Shown here: piece after piece, positions 29,108 to 37,360 of the stretch
Layout: every line of letters begins with the position of its first letter
How positions within the stretch are numbered: the first letter of the stretch is position 1
Assembly (NCBI GenBank): GCA_031181345.1
Contig: JAPSLC010000019.1
Location: 17,628-81,627 of the forward strand
DNA length: 64,000 bases
Reading direction: 5' to 3'
Origin: Cupriavidus sp.
GTDB taxonomy: Bacteria > Pseudomonadota > Gammaproteobacteria > Burkholderiales > Burkholderiaceae
Made by a program: the position numbers and the translations under genes
Notes under the pieces: model-generated
Seen by the model: the letters and a program-made list of their open reading frames with translations, nothing else
The model's database searches: none
What the model was told of the DNA's origin: nothing

Positions 29108-29123
29108 CTGTATGTTTATACAG
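29108..29123. promoter_or_regulatory. LexA (SOS) box of imuA-imuB
   Basis: CTGTATGTTTATACAG, the same type as the dnaE2 box with one core change (G for A). A TATAAA -10 on the minus strand overlaps it. It controls the imuA-imuB unit, separate from dnaE2, so the mutasome is expressed from two LexA-regulated promoters. Confidence 0.95.
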
Positions 29124-29169
29124 TATTTTGACCGTACTCAACAGAGACCCACTGCCGGACTCGGGAAAA

Positions 29170-30084
29170 TCAACCGCCGATACGATGCCCCGCCGCCTCG
29201 GCGCGAATCCACGCCACCACCTTCAGCACATCGGGACGCGGCCGCTCGTCCGCCTGGATCAGCCAGTAGCCGAAGCTGTCGCCCGCGGCCGGCGCCGGTG
29301 CAGCCACCACGCCAAGCTGCCTGTCGTCGAGCAGGTCGCGGATCAGCTCCAGCCGACCCAGCGCGACGCCCTGCCCGGCCAGCGCGGCATGAATGACCTG
29401 ATCGTATTGATTGAACTGCGTCATCGCGCGCGGCTTCGCCCCTTGCCAGCCGCGTTCCTCCAGCCAGTGGCGCCAGCGCAGCCGCGGATTGGTGTCGTCG
29501 TCGAGCTCGAGCAGGTTCAGGCCCTGCAGCGCCCGCACGCTGTCGATCGCCGCGACGCCCAGCGCGGGATGGGCGACCGGCACGATGGTCTCGCCGAACA
29601 GCGCGATCGCCCCGGGCGGCGCATGGTCGGCGGCGCAGTAGCGGATCGCCAGATCGATCTGCTCGGCGCGCAGGTCCGCGACCCGGTTGCTGGCCGAGAG
29701 CCGCAACTCGAGTTCCGGATGCGCCTGCTGCAGCCGGCCCAGCCGCCGCAGCAGCCACAGCCCGGTGACGCCGACGCTGGCGGTCAGCGTGACGGGCCGC
29801 TGCGCCAGCTGGACGCGAAGCTCGCCGACCACGTCCTGGATCTGCTGGACCGCCGCATTGGCGCTGCGGAACAGCCGCTCGCCGGCGGCGGTCAGCGCGA
29901 TCGCGCGATGCCGGCGCACGAGCAGCTGGACGCCCAGCTGCGCCTCCAGCGCGCTGATCTGCCGGCTGACCGCGGACTGCGTCAGGCACAGGTCCTCCGC
30001 CGCGAGCGTGATGCTCATGCGCCGGCCGACGGCGACGAAGCCCTTGAGCAGATCGAGCGACGGCAAGCTGACGAGGTTTTGCAT
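29170..30084 (-). CDS. LysR-family transcriptional regulator (GcvA-like)
   Basis: A 304-residue LTTR of the GcvA/AmpR subgroup. N-terminal DNA-binding part LPSLDLLKGFVAVGRRMSIT and LCLTQSAVSRQISALEAQLG; effector domain with DLAIRYCAADHAPPG and NQYDQVIHAALAGQGVALGR. It is divergent from the MFS gene at 30227 with a 142-base gap, so it probably controls that transporter. It ends only 47 bases before the imuA LexA box and is not part of the SOS unit. Confidence 0.93.
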   Translation of the reverse strand: MQNLVSLPSLDLLKGFVAVGRRMSITLAAEDLCLTQSAVSRQISALEAQLGVQLLVRRHRAIALTAAGERLFRSANAAVQQIQDVVGELRVQLAQRPVTLTASVGVTGLWLLRRLGRLQQAHPELELRLSASNRVADLRAEQIDLAIRYCAADHAPPGAIALFGETIVPVAHPALGVAAIDSVRALQGLNLLELDDDTNPRLRWRHWLEERGWQGAKPRAMTQFNQYDQVIHAALAGQGVALGRLELIRDLLDDRQLGVVAAPAPAAGDSFGYWLIQADERPRPDVLKVVAWIRAEAAGHRIGG

Positions 30085-30226
30085 GGCGGTCCTTTTCTAT
30101 CTTTCGCATTCCTGTAGCGCATGCGAACGGACGAAGAAATCAATTGAGCTGCCCGCATGCAGCCGGCTTAATGGAATCCGTTGGATCCACCGCATGCTAA
30201 CTGCTCATTCGAAGGCCGTCACGACC

Positions 30227-31522
30227 ATGTCCCGTCCCCGCGCTTCCCTCGCCTCTTCCCACGCTGCCCGGCTGTCCGCCACCGATCCGCTGGTGCTGGT
30301 CGTGGCCGGCGGCCTGATCCTCGGCCTCGCGCTCGGCATGCGCCATGTTCAGGGGCTGTTCCTGCTGCCGATCACGATGGAGCGCGGCTGGACGCGCGAG
30401 GCGTTCGGCTTTGCGATGGCGGTGCAGAACCTGGTGTGGGGGCTGGCGCAGCCCTTCGCCGGCATGATCGCCGACCGCTTCGGCTCCGCCCGCGTGATGC
30501 TGGCCGGCCTGCTGCTGTATGCGCTGGGGCTCTACACCATGACGCAGGCAACGACCAGCGCCGCCTTCGTCTGGAGCGCCGGCATCTGTCTCGGCCTGGC
30601 GCTGTCGGGCACCACCTTCGGCGTGGTGTTCGCCGCGCTGAGCCGGCTGGTCAGCGCCGAGCGGCGCGGCTGGGCGCTGGGTGTGGCCGGCTCGTTCGGC
30701 GGCCTGGGGCAGTTCCTGCTGGTGCCCGCGGTGCAGGCCGGCGTCGACCACATCGGCTGGAGTGCCGCGCTGTGGTCGATGGCCGCCTGTGCGCTGGTAG
30801 CGCTGCCGCTGGTGTGGCCGCTGCGCGAGCGCGGCGCGCAGGCAGCCGGCGCCCAGCCAGGCGGTGCATCGACAGCGGCACAGGCAGGCGCGGACGGCAG
30901 CGGGCAATCGATGCGCGCCGCGATCCGCCAGGCCTGCGGGCATCGCGGCTTCTGGCTGCTCAATATCGGCTTTCTGGCCTGCGGCTTCCAGCTCGCCTTC
31001 ATCGCCTCGCACCTGCCCGCCTACCTGCTCGACCGGGGATTGTCGGCCCGCGACGCGGTGATCGCGCTGGCGATCATCGCGCTGGCCAATATCGCCGGCA
31101 CCTATCTATGCGGTCTGCTCGGCAACCATGTGCGGCGGCATCGCGCGCTTGCCGGCATCTATCTGCTGCGCACGGCGGCGATCGCGCTGTTCCTGCTGGT
31201 GCCGCTCTCGAGCGTCAGCGTCTACGTGTTCGCCGCGGTGATGGGCTTCGTCTGGCTGGGCACCGTGCCGCTGACCAGCGGCCTGGTGTCGCAGGTGTTC
31301 GGCACCCGCTATGTGGCCACGCTGTTCGGCTTCGTCTTTCTCGGCCATCAGCTCGGCTCTTTCCTCGGCGTCTGGCTCGGCGGCTATCTGTTCGATCGGA
31401 CCGGTTCCTACGATCTGGTGTGGATCGGCGCGATCGTGGTCGGGCTCGGCGCGACGGTGCTGCACTGGCCAATCGACGACCGGCCGGTCGGTCATCGCGA
31501 GGGCGCGATGGCGGCCGCTTGA
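30227..31522 (+). CDS. MFS transporter
   Basis: A 431-residue, 12-helix transporter of the group related to oxalate/formate and monocarboxylate carriers: LILGLALGMRHVQGLFLLPITMERGWTREAFGFAMAVQ in the first two helices (in part), FAGMIADRFGSARVMLAG as the motif-A loop, and VAGSFGGLGQFLLVPAVQ in helix 5. GAAGG precedes the chosen ATG by about nine bases; another in-frame ATG stands 33 bases upstream. Substrate unknown. Divergent LysR regulator. Confidence 0.9.
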   Translation: MSRPRASLASSHAARLSATDPLVLVVAGGLILGLALGMRHVQGLFLLPITMERGWTREAFGFAMAVQNLVWGLAQPFAGMIADRFGSARVMLAGLLLYALGLYTMTQATTSAAFVWSAGICLGLALSGTTFGVVFAALSRLVSAERRGWALGVAGSFGGLGQFLLVPAVQAGVDHIGWSAALWSMAACALVALPLVWPLRERGAQAAGAQPGGASTAAQAGADGSGQSMRAAIRQACGHRGFWLLNIGFLACGFQLAFIASHLPAYLLDRGLSARDAVIALAIIALANIAGTYLCGLLGNHVRRHRALAGIYLLRTAAIALFLLVPLSSVSVYVFAAVMGFVWLGTVPLTSGLVSQVFGTRYVATLFGFVFLGHQLGSFLGVWLGGYLFDRTGSYDLVWIGAIVVGLGATVLHWPIDDRPVGHREGAMAAA

Positions 31523-31643
31523 ACGCTGCGGCGCAGCCGTCATATCGGCGCGAATCCTTGTTCTCGATTTCCCTTAGTTGTCCTCGAACTGCCATCGTTT
31601 TCGTGTACGTTACGCCGTTCAAAAACATGACAGGGAGACATGG

Positions 31644-32339
31644 ATGACGCTGCACCGCAGTGATGCAGGAGAGCCGACGATCGTGGCCCTGGTCGAGGCG
31701 ATGAAAGCCTGGCAGCGCGCGCTGGATACGACGCTGTCCGCCTCCGGCCTGACCTATGTCAAATGGATTCTGCTGCGGGCGGTCGCGCGCGGCGACTATG
31801 TCCGCCACCGCCCGTACCTGGGTGCGATCCTGATCGACGTGGAGATGGGCGAGCATCTGCTGGCCGAACTGCATCGCGACCGCTGGATCGCATTCGTCGA
31901 TGGCGCCGGCATGACCTGCGGCCCGGCGCTGCCCGAGGCTCAGCCCGTCGTTCCCGAGGCCGAGCGTGCGCGCGTGCAGCGCATCGCGCAGTCGATCAAG
32001 GCCCTGCATTCGGTGTCGGTCAGCCCGTTCAGCAGCGACGAACGCACGATGCTGTCGACGCTGCTGCAGCGCATGCAGGTCAACCTCAATGAATTCAGCG
32101 ACCGGCGCGATGCGCAGCACGCCGACACAAGCGAAGTCGAGACGCCGCTGATTCGCGCCCACGCGATGCTGGGCGCCTCTGCCAAATCGTCCAATCCGTC
32201 CAAATCCTCCACGCCGCCGGAGCGCGCGGCGAAGGCATCGGTCACCTCCATCGCAGCCAAGGCCGCCGAACGCAGCCCCATGCCGGCCCGGCCGGCGCGC
32301 CGCAAATCGTCGCCTACCTCACTTCCCTGTCGAAGTTGA
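31644..32339 (+). CDS. MarR-like winged-helix protein
   Basis: A 231-residue protein. Residues 10-95 follow the MarR pattern (EAMKAWQRALDTTLSASGLTYVKWILLRAV, then a helix-turn-helix and the wing RDRWIAFVDGAGM). From residue 165 on it is Ser/Pro/Ala/Lys-rich and probably disordered, an unusual tail for this family. GGGAGA precedes the ATG; a longer upstream frame has no support. No clear target. The serA gene follows 61 bases later and could be co-regulated. A general transcription factor role is inference. Confidence 0.65.
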   Translation: MTLHRSDAGEPTIVALVEAMKAWQRALDTTLSASGLTYVKWILLRAVARGDYVRHRPYLGAILIDVEMGEHLLAELHRDRWIAFVDGAGMTCGPALPEAQPVVPEAERARVQRIAQSIKALHSVSVSPFSSDERTMLSTLLQRMQVNLNEFSDRRDAQHADTSEVETPLIRAHAMLGASAKSSNPSKSSTPPERAAKASVTSIAAKAAERSPMPARPARRKSSPTSLPCRS

Positions 32340-32400
32340 GGCAAGATAGAGCGCTGCACCGACACCGTCGGGCCCACCGCAACCGCCATACGAGGCCGCG

Positions 32401-33624
32401 ATGACCAAGGTAATGCTGCTCGAAAACATTCACGAAAGCGCCAGCCAACGGCTGGCGGAGGCCGGACTGCAGGTCGACCGCCGCGCCGGTGCGCTGGCCG
32501 GCGGCGAACTTCACGAAGTGCTGGCGGCCAACGAGCTGATCGGCATCCGCTCGGCGACCCACCTGCACGCCGAGGACATCGGCCACGCGACGAACCTGCT
32601 GTCGATCGGCTGCTTCTGCATCGGCACCTCGCAAGTCGACCTCGCGGCCGCGACCGCGGCCGGCATCCCGGTATTCAATGCCCCGTTCTCGAATACGCGT
32701 TCGGTGGCCGAGCTGGTGGTCAGCGAAGCGGTGATGCTGCTGCGCCGGATCCCCGAGAAGAACACGCTGGCGCATGCCGGCAAGTGGGCCAAGGGCGCGG
32801 CCGGCGCCTTCGAGGCGCGCGGCAAGACGCTGGCCATCGTCGGCTACGGCAATATCGGCTCGCAGGTCGGCGTGCTGGCCGAGGCGATGGGCATGCGGGT
32901 GGTCTACTACGACGTGCAGCCGCGCCTGTCGCACGGCTCGGCCAAGGCGGCCGGCTCGCTGGCCGACGCCGTCGCGCATGCCGACGTGGTGACGCTGCAC
33001 GTACCGGCGACGCCGCGCACGCGCAACATGATCGACGCCACCGTGCTGGCCGCCTTCAAGCGCGGCGCGATGCTGATCAACGCCTCGCGCGGCAGCGTGG
33101 TCGATATTCCCGCGCTGGCCCAGGCGCTGCGCGAGGGGCGCGTCGGCGGCGCCGCGATCGATGTCTTCCCGAGCGAGCCCAAGAGCAACAAGGATGCGTT
33201 CGTCAGCGAGCTGCAGAACCTGCCCAACGTCCTGCTGACGCCGCATATCGGCGGCAGCACCGAGGAAGCGCAGGAAAACATCGGCGTCGAGGTGGCCGCC
33301 AAGCTGGTCAATTACCTGACCACCGGCGCGACCATCGGCGCGGTCAATTTCCCCGAGGTCGATCCCGGCCCGGTCGATTGCCCGGCGCGGCTATTGAACG
33401 TCCATGGCAATGCACCCGGCGCGCTGGCGGCGTTGAACACGCTGCTGGCTCGCGAGGGCATCAATATCGCGGGCCAGCATCTGGAGACGCGCGGCACCAC
33501 CGGCTATGTCGTCACCGATCTGGACAAGGCGCCCTCGGCCGAGCTCGAGCAGGCGCTGGCCGCGCTGCCCGGCGTGCTGCGGCTGCGCGTGCTCAGGCGC
33601 GACGACGCCGGTGCGGCCTCGTAG
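32401..33624 (+). CDS. serA: D-3-phosphoglycerate dehydrogenase
   Basis: First enzyme of serine synthesis, oxidising 3-phosphoglycerate with NAD. The 407 residues match the short Escherichia-type SerA. Residues 1-100 and 290-315 form the substrate domain, 105-290 the NAD domain with the nucleotide loop VGYGNIGSQVG and catalytic ASRGSVVDI / HIGGSTEEAQENIG. Residues 330-400 form an ACT domain (HGNAPGALAALNTLLAREGINI) through which serine probably inhibits. It has the WAKGAAGAFEARGKTLAIVGYG region typical of SerA. Confidence 0.92.
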   Translation: MTKVMLLENIHESASQRLAEAGLQVDRRAGALAGGELHEVLAANELIGIRSATHLHAEDIGHATNLLSIGCFCIGTSQVDLAAATAAGIPVFNAPFSNTRSVAELVVSEAVMLLRRIPEKNTLAHAGKWAKGAAGAFEARGKTLAIVGYGNIGSQVGVLAEAMGMRVVYYDVQPRLSHGSAKAAGSLADAVAHADVVTLHVPATPRTRNMIDATVLAAFKRGAMLINASRGSVVDIPALAQALREGRVGGAAIDVFPSEPKSNKDAFVSELQNLPNVLLTPHIGGSTEEAQENIGVEVAAKLVNYLTTGATIGAVNFPEVDPGPVDCPARLLNVHGNAPGALAALNTLLAREGINIAGQHLETRGTTGYVVTDLDKAPSAELEQALAALPGVLRLRVLRRDDAGAAS

Positions 33625-33651
33625 TAGCTGGGTGATGGTGGGATCTTTGGG

Positions 33652-33963
33652 TCAGGCCGCCGGCGTCTGGCGCCGGCTGCCCCACAGCAGGATCGCGCTG
33701 ATGACCCAGCCGCAGAAGAACAGCGCATCGCCGAGCTGATTGAGCACCAGCGGCATCGATGCGCCGCGGAACATCTGCGACAGCATCTCTTCCGGCAGGC
33801 GGGAGGCAATCCACAGAAACACGGCCGGCGCGCTGCAGTAGACGCCCGGCTGCCACCATGGCGCGCGCGTTTTTCCGGCATTGGCCTGGGCCGATGCCGG
33901 TGCGCCGGCATCGGGCTGTGCCGCCGTGCGGTTGGCGGCGATGAAACCCTCATTGGCGGTCAT
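33652..33963 (-). CDS. Small membrane protein (hypothetical)
   Basis: A 103-residue protein with a hydrophilic N-terminus (about 35 residues) and two hydrophobic segments, GVYCSAPAVFLWIASRL and LGDALFFCGWVISAILLWG. GGGAGG stands seven bases before the ATG. The gene converges on serA with a 27-base gap. No family recognised; a two-helix inner membrane protein is the safe description. Confidence 0.75.
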   Translation of the reverse strand: MTANEGFIAANRTAAQPDAGAPASAQANAGKTRAPWWQPGVYCSAPAVFLWIASRLPEEMLSQMFRGASMPLVLNQLGDALFFCGWVISAILLWGSRRQTPAA

Positions 33964-34060
33964 GGCGCCCTCCCTGTTTTGTGAGCGCAGTATTGCCCAA
34001 GGGGTGGCGCCGCGCCATCGGCGGCTGTCTGACACGCGTGCGGTGGCGCACGCAAGCGAT

Positions 34061-34104
34061 CAGGCGGGCAGGCGCGGGCGTCCGCTCGCGCCCCTGCCCG
34101 CCTG
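34061..34104 (-). terminator. Terminator of the Gly/Tyr-rich BON gene
   Basis: Twelve-base arms CAGGCGGGCAGG and CCTGCCCGCCTG with further partial pairing of GCGCG/CGCGC inside the loop, ten bases behind the stop of the leftward gene. Very GC-rich and lacking a T-run, so intrinsic termination is plausible but not certain. Confidence 0.6.
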
Positions 34105-34113
34105 CGCCGGCAC

Positions 34114-35637
34114 TCAGTCCGGTGTCCAGCCCTTCAGGTCGTCCATCTTCGCCGGCGATTCGCCGCTGTCGCGGCGGACGCGAATGTCGTTCTCCACGTC
34201 GGTCACGCCGAATACATTGTCGACCAGGTCCTCGATGTCGTACTTCTCCTTGCGGTCGCGCACCGTGCCGCCGAGCTTGACGATGCCGCCGTTGACGTCG
34301 ACCGTCACCTCACCGACATCGAGCCCCTCGGCATAGGCGAGCCGTTCGCACACCGCCTCGCGGATACGTTCGTCGCTGCGGCGATAGCCCTTCGGGCCGA
34401 CCCGGCGCTGCGGCCGATCGTCGGTGCCGAAGAACTCGCTGACCGCCTCGCCGATGCGCCGGCCGATGTTGTACAGCGGGCCGTGTTCGTCGCGGTCATC
34501 GTCGCGCTCGTGGCGCTCGCCACGCTCGTAGCCGCCGTAGCCGCCGCCATAGCTACTGCCATAGCCGCCGCCATAGCTCAGCTCTCCGGCCGACTGCCGG
34601 CCGGCGTCGCGGCCCGACCATTCCCCGCCAACATCGCCGCCGTAGCGGTGCTCCGGCACGGCGTAGTTGCGGCCCGGCCAGTCGTCGTCGAAGCGATCCC
34701 AGCCGTAGGTCGAGGTGCCCGCATTGCTGTAGCCGCTGCTGCGTTCGGCTTCGCGCAGCCAGTCCTGATCGCGGTTGCGCATGCCCTGCCGCTGGCCGCC
34801 GCGCCACGCGCTGGTTCCCCCGTAGCGCTCGTCTTCGTCGCTCCATTCCTCGCCGCGCGTGCCGGTGCCGTACGAGGGCCCGGTGCCCCTCTCCAGCGCC
34901 GCGGCGCCGGAATAGCCCGATTGCCAGGGATCGGTGCGGTATTCGTTGCGACGGGTCGACGATTCGCCGCGGCCGCGCCAATCGCCGCGTTCCTCGCCGC
35001 GGCCGTATTGGCTCGCACCGTACTGGCTCCCACCGTATTGGCTCCCATACTGGCCGCCGTACTCCGACCCATATTCCGACCCATACTCGGAGCCATATCC
35101 GGAGCCGTATCCGGAGCCATGTTCGGCGCCACGGCTCGCCCCATATCGGGACCCGTACTGCGATCCGCTGCGGCCCGATCCGGCACCATATCCGCCGCCA
35201 TACTGCCCGCCTGATTGTCCGCCGGATTGCCCTGCATACTCGCGGCCATACTGTCCGCCACCGCCGGCTTGACCGCGGCCGTATTGACTGCGGCCCTGCT
35301 GACCGCTGGTGTATTGCTCGCCGCCGTAGCGGCCCTCGCCATAGTCGCTGGTGCCGCCGCGGTATGGCTGGTTCTGCCGCCCGGCTTCGCGGCCATAGCC
35401 GGTGCCATAGGTATCGTCATCCTCGAACGCGCCGCGCGGCGGGCCGCCCTCGCTGAGTTGATAGGGCGTCAGGCGCGCCTTGCGTCCGCGCGATTCCCAA
35501 TCGTTGCCAGCCGACTCCGCCTGCCAGTCGTCCTGGGCCCAGCGTTCGGAGCGGTTGTCGCTCCAGCCATCGTCACGTTGATCGTAGCCAGGCCAGGATT
35601 GCTCTGGCCGATTGCGTCGCATGGATTCGTTTCGCAT
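34114..35637 (-). CDS. BON-domain protein with a large Gly/Tyr/Ser/Gln-rich low-complexity region
   Basis: A 507-residue protein of two parts. Residues 420-490 are a BON domain (DERIREAVCERLAYAEGLDV, then VTVDVNGGIVKLGGTV), a phospholipid- or partner-binding fold of periplasmic or envelope stress proteins. Residues 75-395 are low complexity with dozens of [G/S]Y[G/S] units (GSGYGSGYGSEYGSEYGS), many Gln and Arg-Gly, and few hydrophobic residues other than Tyr. AGGAG six bases before the ATG fixes the start. No signal peptide is seen, which is unusual for BON proteins. A 17-base promoter element 54 bases upstream is shared with the gene at 63853. Confidence 0.88.
   Translation of the reverse strand: MRNESMRRNRPEQSWPGYDQRDDGWSDNRSERWAQDDWQAESAGNDWESRGRKARLTPYQLSEGGPPRGAFEDDDTYGTGYGREAGRQNQPYRGGTSDYGEGRYGGEQYTSGQQGRSQYGRGQAGGGGQYGREYAGQSGGQSGGQYGGGYGAGSGRSGSQYGSRYGASRGAEHGSGYGSGYGSEYGSEYGSEYGGQYGSQYGGSQYGASQYGRGEERGDWRGRGESSTRRNEYRTDPWQSGYSGAAALERGTGPSYGTGTRGEEWSDEDERYGGTSAWRGGQRQGMRNRDQDWLREAERSSGYSNAGTSTYGWDRFDDDWPGRNYAVPEHRYGGDVGGEWSGRDAGRQSAGELSYGGGYGSSYGGGYGGYERGERHERDDDRDEHGPLYNIGRRIGEAVSEFFGTDDRPQRRVGPKGYRRSDERIREAVCERLAYAEGLDVGEVTVDVNGGIVKLGGTVRDRKEKYDIEDLVDNVFGVTDVENDIRVRRDSGESPAKMDDLKGWTPD
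35005..35125. repeat. Degenerate repeat coding [G/S]Y[G/S] units
   Basis: Imperfect 9- and 12-base units (for example CGACCCATATTC, CGGAGCCATATC) encode the densest Gly-Ser-Tyr/Glu-Tyr part of the BON protein. Related but diverged units extend on both sides (34540-34600 and 35160-35330). Confidence 0.75.
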
Positions 35638-35690
35638 ATCGATCTCCTGCAGTTGGTCCGGCGCGATGCGCGTCCGTATCCGTAGCGCCG

Positions 35691-35706
35691 CGCAAGAACC
35701 GTACCG
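35691..35706 (-). promoter_or_regulatory. Sigma-54-like promoter before the Gly/Tyr-rich BON gene
   Basis: Minus-strand CGGTACGGTTCTTGCG has GG, ten bases, GC, with ACG and TTGC in the expected places of TGGCACG-N4-TTGCW. It lies 54 bases before the start codon. The 17-mer GCGGTACGGTTCTTGCG recurs identically at 63761-63777. Confidence 0.55.
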
Positions 35707-35762
35707 CCGCGCCGATCGGTCGTGCGCAACGGTGTCACCCCGGCGTCATCCCGGCAGCGCTC

Positions 35763-35778
35763 TGGAACGCATCTTGCG
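35763..35778 (+). promoter_or_regulatory. Sigma-54-like promoter before the CBS-domain gene
   Basis: TGGAACGCATCTTGCG matches TGGCACG-N4-TTGCW at all but one of the core positions up to TTGC. It stands 59 bases before the CBS-domain gene, head-to-head with the minus-strand element 57 bases away. Confidence 0.6.
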
Positions 35779-35836
35779 AAACCGTCGATGCGTGCGAAGC
35801 GCACGCACTGCCAACTATCCGCAAGGAGAAACGACG

Positions 35837-36310
35837 ATGGCAACCCAGATGCAAGGAGGCGACGCCCAGCGGTCTGGCGGCGTTCTACGCGATGTGATGA
35901 CCGCACAGCCAGCCTTCCTGACCGAGGACGACACGATCAAGCGCGCGGCCGAACTGATGGCCCAGCTCGACGTCGGCGCGCTGCCCGTTTGCGACGGGCG
36001 CCGGCTGACCGGCATGGTGACCGACCGAGACATCACCGTGCGCTGCACCGCCGCCGGGGCCGACCCGGCCAACACCAAGGTGACCCAGGCGATGACGCAG
36101 GACGTGCAATGGTGCAGTGAGGACGAGTCGATCGACACCGCACGCGAAAAGATGGCGGCGCATCAGGTTCGCCGTCTTGCGGTGATCGACAAGGATCATC
36201 ATCTGGTCGGCATGGTGTCGCTGGGCGACCTGGCGGTAAAGACCGGCGATGCCGGCGGTGCCGGCGAGGCGCTGCAGGGCGTTTCGCAGCCTGCGCAGCC
36301 GTCTCGCTGA
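35837..36310 (+). CDS. CBS-domain protein
   Basis: A 157-residue protein made of a pair of CBS domains (a Bateman module): VLRDVMTAQPAFLTEDDTIKRAAELMAQ with GMVTDRDITVR, then VTQAMTQDVQWCSEDESIDTAREKM with LVGMVSLGDLAVK. Such stand-alone pairs bind adenine nucleotides and are common in stress operons. AAGGAG precedes the ATG. It leads a same-strand group with DUF3008, DUF4142 and BON genes (gaps of 53-100 bases) and has a sigma-54-like box upstream. Confidence 0.93.
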   Translation: MATQMQGGDAQRSGGVLRDVMTAQPAFLTEDDTIKRAAELMAQLDVGALPVCDGRRLTGMVTDRDITVRCTAAGADPANTKVTQAMTQDVQWCSEDESIDTAREKMAAHQVRRLAVIDKDHHLVGMVSLGDLAVKTGDAGGAGEALQGVSQPAQPSR

Positions 36311-36410
36311 CGGCGAATGCCGCTTGCCTGCGGGCTGCGGCAACGACCGGGATTTACAAGGCTTGCAAGATTGCACCCCTGCCCACCCACCCGACTCCAT
36401 GGAGGAACTG

Positions 36411-36599
36411 ATGCCAGCCAAATCGAAATCGCAGCAGATGGCTGCCGGCGCGGCGCTGTCGGCCAAGCGCGGCGACAAGAAGGTCGGCGAGCTCAAGGGC
36501 GCGTCGAAGTCGATGTACCAGTCGATGAGCCAGAAGGAATTGCACGACATGGCATCGACGCCGCAGAAGGGCAAGCCGGACCACAAGTCCGAGAGCTGA
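36411..36599 (+). CDS. DUF3008 family small protein
   Basis: A 62-residue Lys/Ser-rich soluble protein: MPAKSKSQQMAAGAALSAKR, then GELKGASKSMYQSMSQKELH, and the end KGKPDHKS. This is the DUF3008 pattern, of unknown function, often found beside stress genes. GGAGG stands five bases before the ATG. Its stop overlaps a possible but unsupported ATG of the next gene. Confidence 0.88.
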   Translation: MPAKSKSQQMAAGAALSAKRGDKKVGELKGASKSMYQSMSQKELHDMASTPQKGKPDHKSES

Positions 36600-36652
36600 T
36601 GCACGCCACCGGCGTCCGATGGCCGGCGGCGTTGCGTCGATGGAGATTCGCG

Positions 36653-37273
36653 ATGACGACGATCGCATCCACCCCTCGCATGGCGGCCCAGCTGCTGCTG
36701 GCCGCCGTCGCGTTCGCCGCCGCGCTTGCCGCCGGCCCCGCGCCGGCGCAGCCGGCCGCGACTTCGCCGCTGGCGACGCCGCCCACCGGAGCGTCCAAGC
36801 CGCCGGCGACGTCGCTGTCGACCGACGACCTGCGCTTTATCGACGAAGCGATCCTGACCGCGGCGATGGGCGTCGAGACCGCCAGCATGGCGCTCGAGGT
36901 CTCCGCCGATCCCACGCTGCTGGCCTACGCCCGCAGCGCGGCGCGCGATTACCGCGCGCTCGCGGCGGAACTGGCGCGTATCGCCCAAAGCAAGGGCGTT
37001 CAGCCCGAACAGCGGCTGCCCGAAGCGCCCGAGGTTACCAAGCTGCGTTCGCTCAAGGGCGCCGAGTTCGACCGGATGTTCGTGCAGATCGTCGCGGTCG
37101 ACGCCAATCGCCAGGCGCTGGCGCTGTTCCAGCGGCAGGCCGAGATCGGCAAGGATCCGGCGCTGCGGGCCTTCGCCAAGCGCGCGGTGCCGATGCTGGA
37201 AGAGCGCCTGTCGCAGGGCAAGTCGATGGCGACGCGGACCATGACCTGGCGCAGCGGCATCGCGCAGCGATGA
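36653..37273 (+). CDS. DUF4142-domain exported protein
   Basis: A 206-residue protein with an N-terminal signal peptide (AAQLLLAAVAFAAALAAGPAPAQ) and a four-helix DUF4142 domain: LRFIDEAILTAAMGVETASMALE, LLAYARSAARDYRALAAELA, and EFDRMFVQIVAVDANRQALALFQR. The family is ferritin-like in outline and usually periplasmic or outer-membrane associated. The ATG at 36653 has GGAGA six bases upstream; an upstream ATG overlapping the previous stop gives an odd Arg-rich leader and is less likely. Confidence 0.85.
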   Translation: MTTIASTPRMAAQLLLAAVAFAAALAAGPAPAQPAATSPLATPPTGASKPPATSLSTDDLRFIDEAILTAAMGVETASMALEVSADPTLLAYARSAARDYRALAAELARIAQSKGVQPEQRLPEAPEVTKLRSLKGAEFDRMFVQIVAVDANRQALALFQRQAEIGKDPALRAFAKRAVPMLEERLSQGKSMATRTMTWRSGIAQR

Positions 37274-37360
37274 TGGCGCGGTCCGGTTTCCCTATCCGTC
37301 GGGTGCGCAAAGACGACGGCGCGCGCCCGTCTTTTCCGTCCTGATCCAGCGAGCACGCCC

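Noticed and set aside
36599..37273. Earlier ATG for the DUF4142 protein overlapping the DUF3008 stop
   Set aside because: It would place an Arg/Trp-rich leader before a normal signal peptide; the ATG at 36653 has a proper ribosome site.
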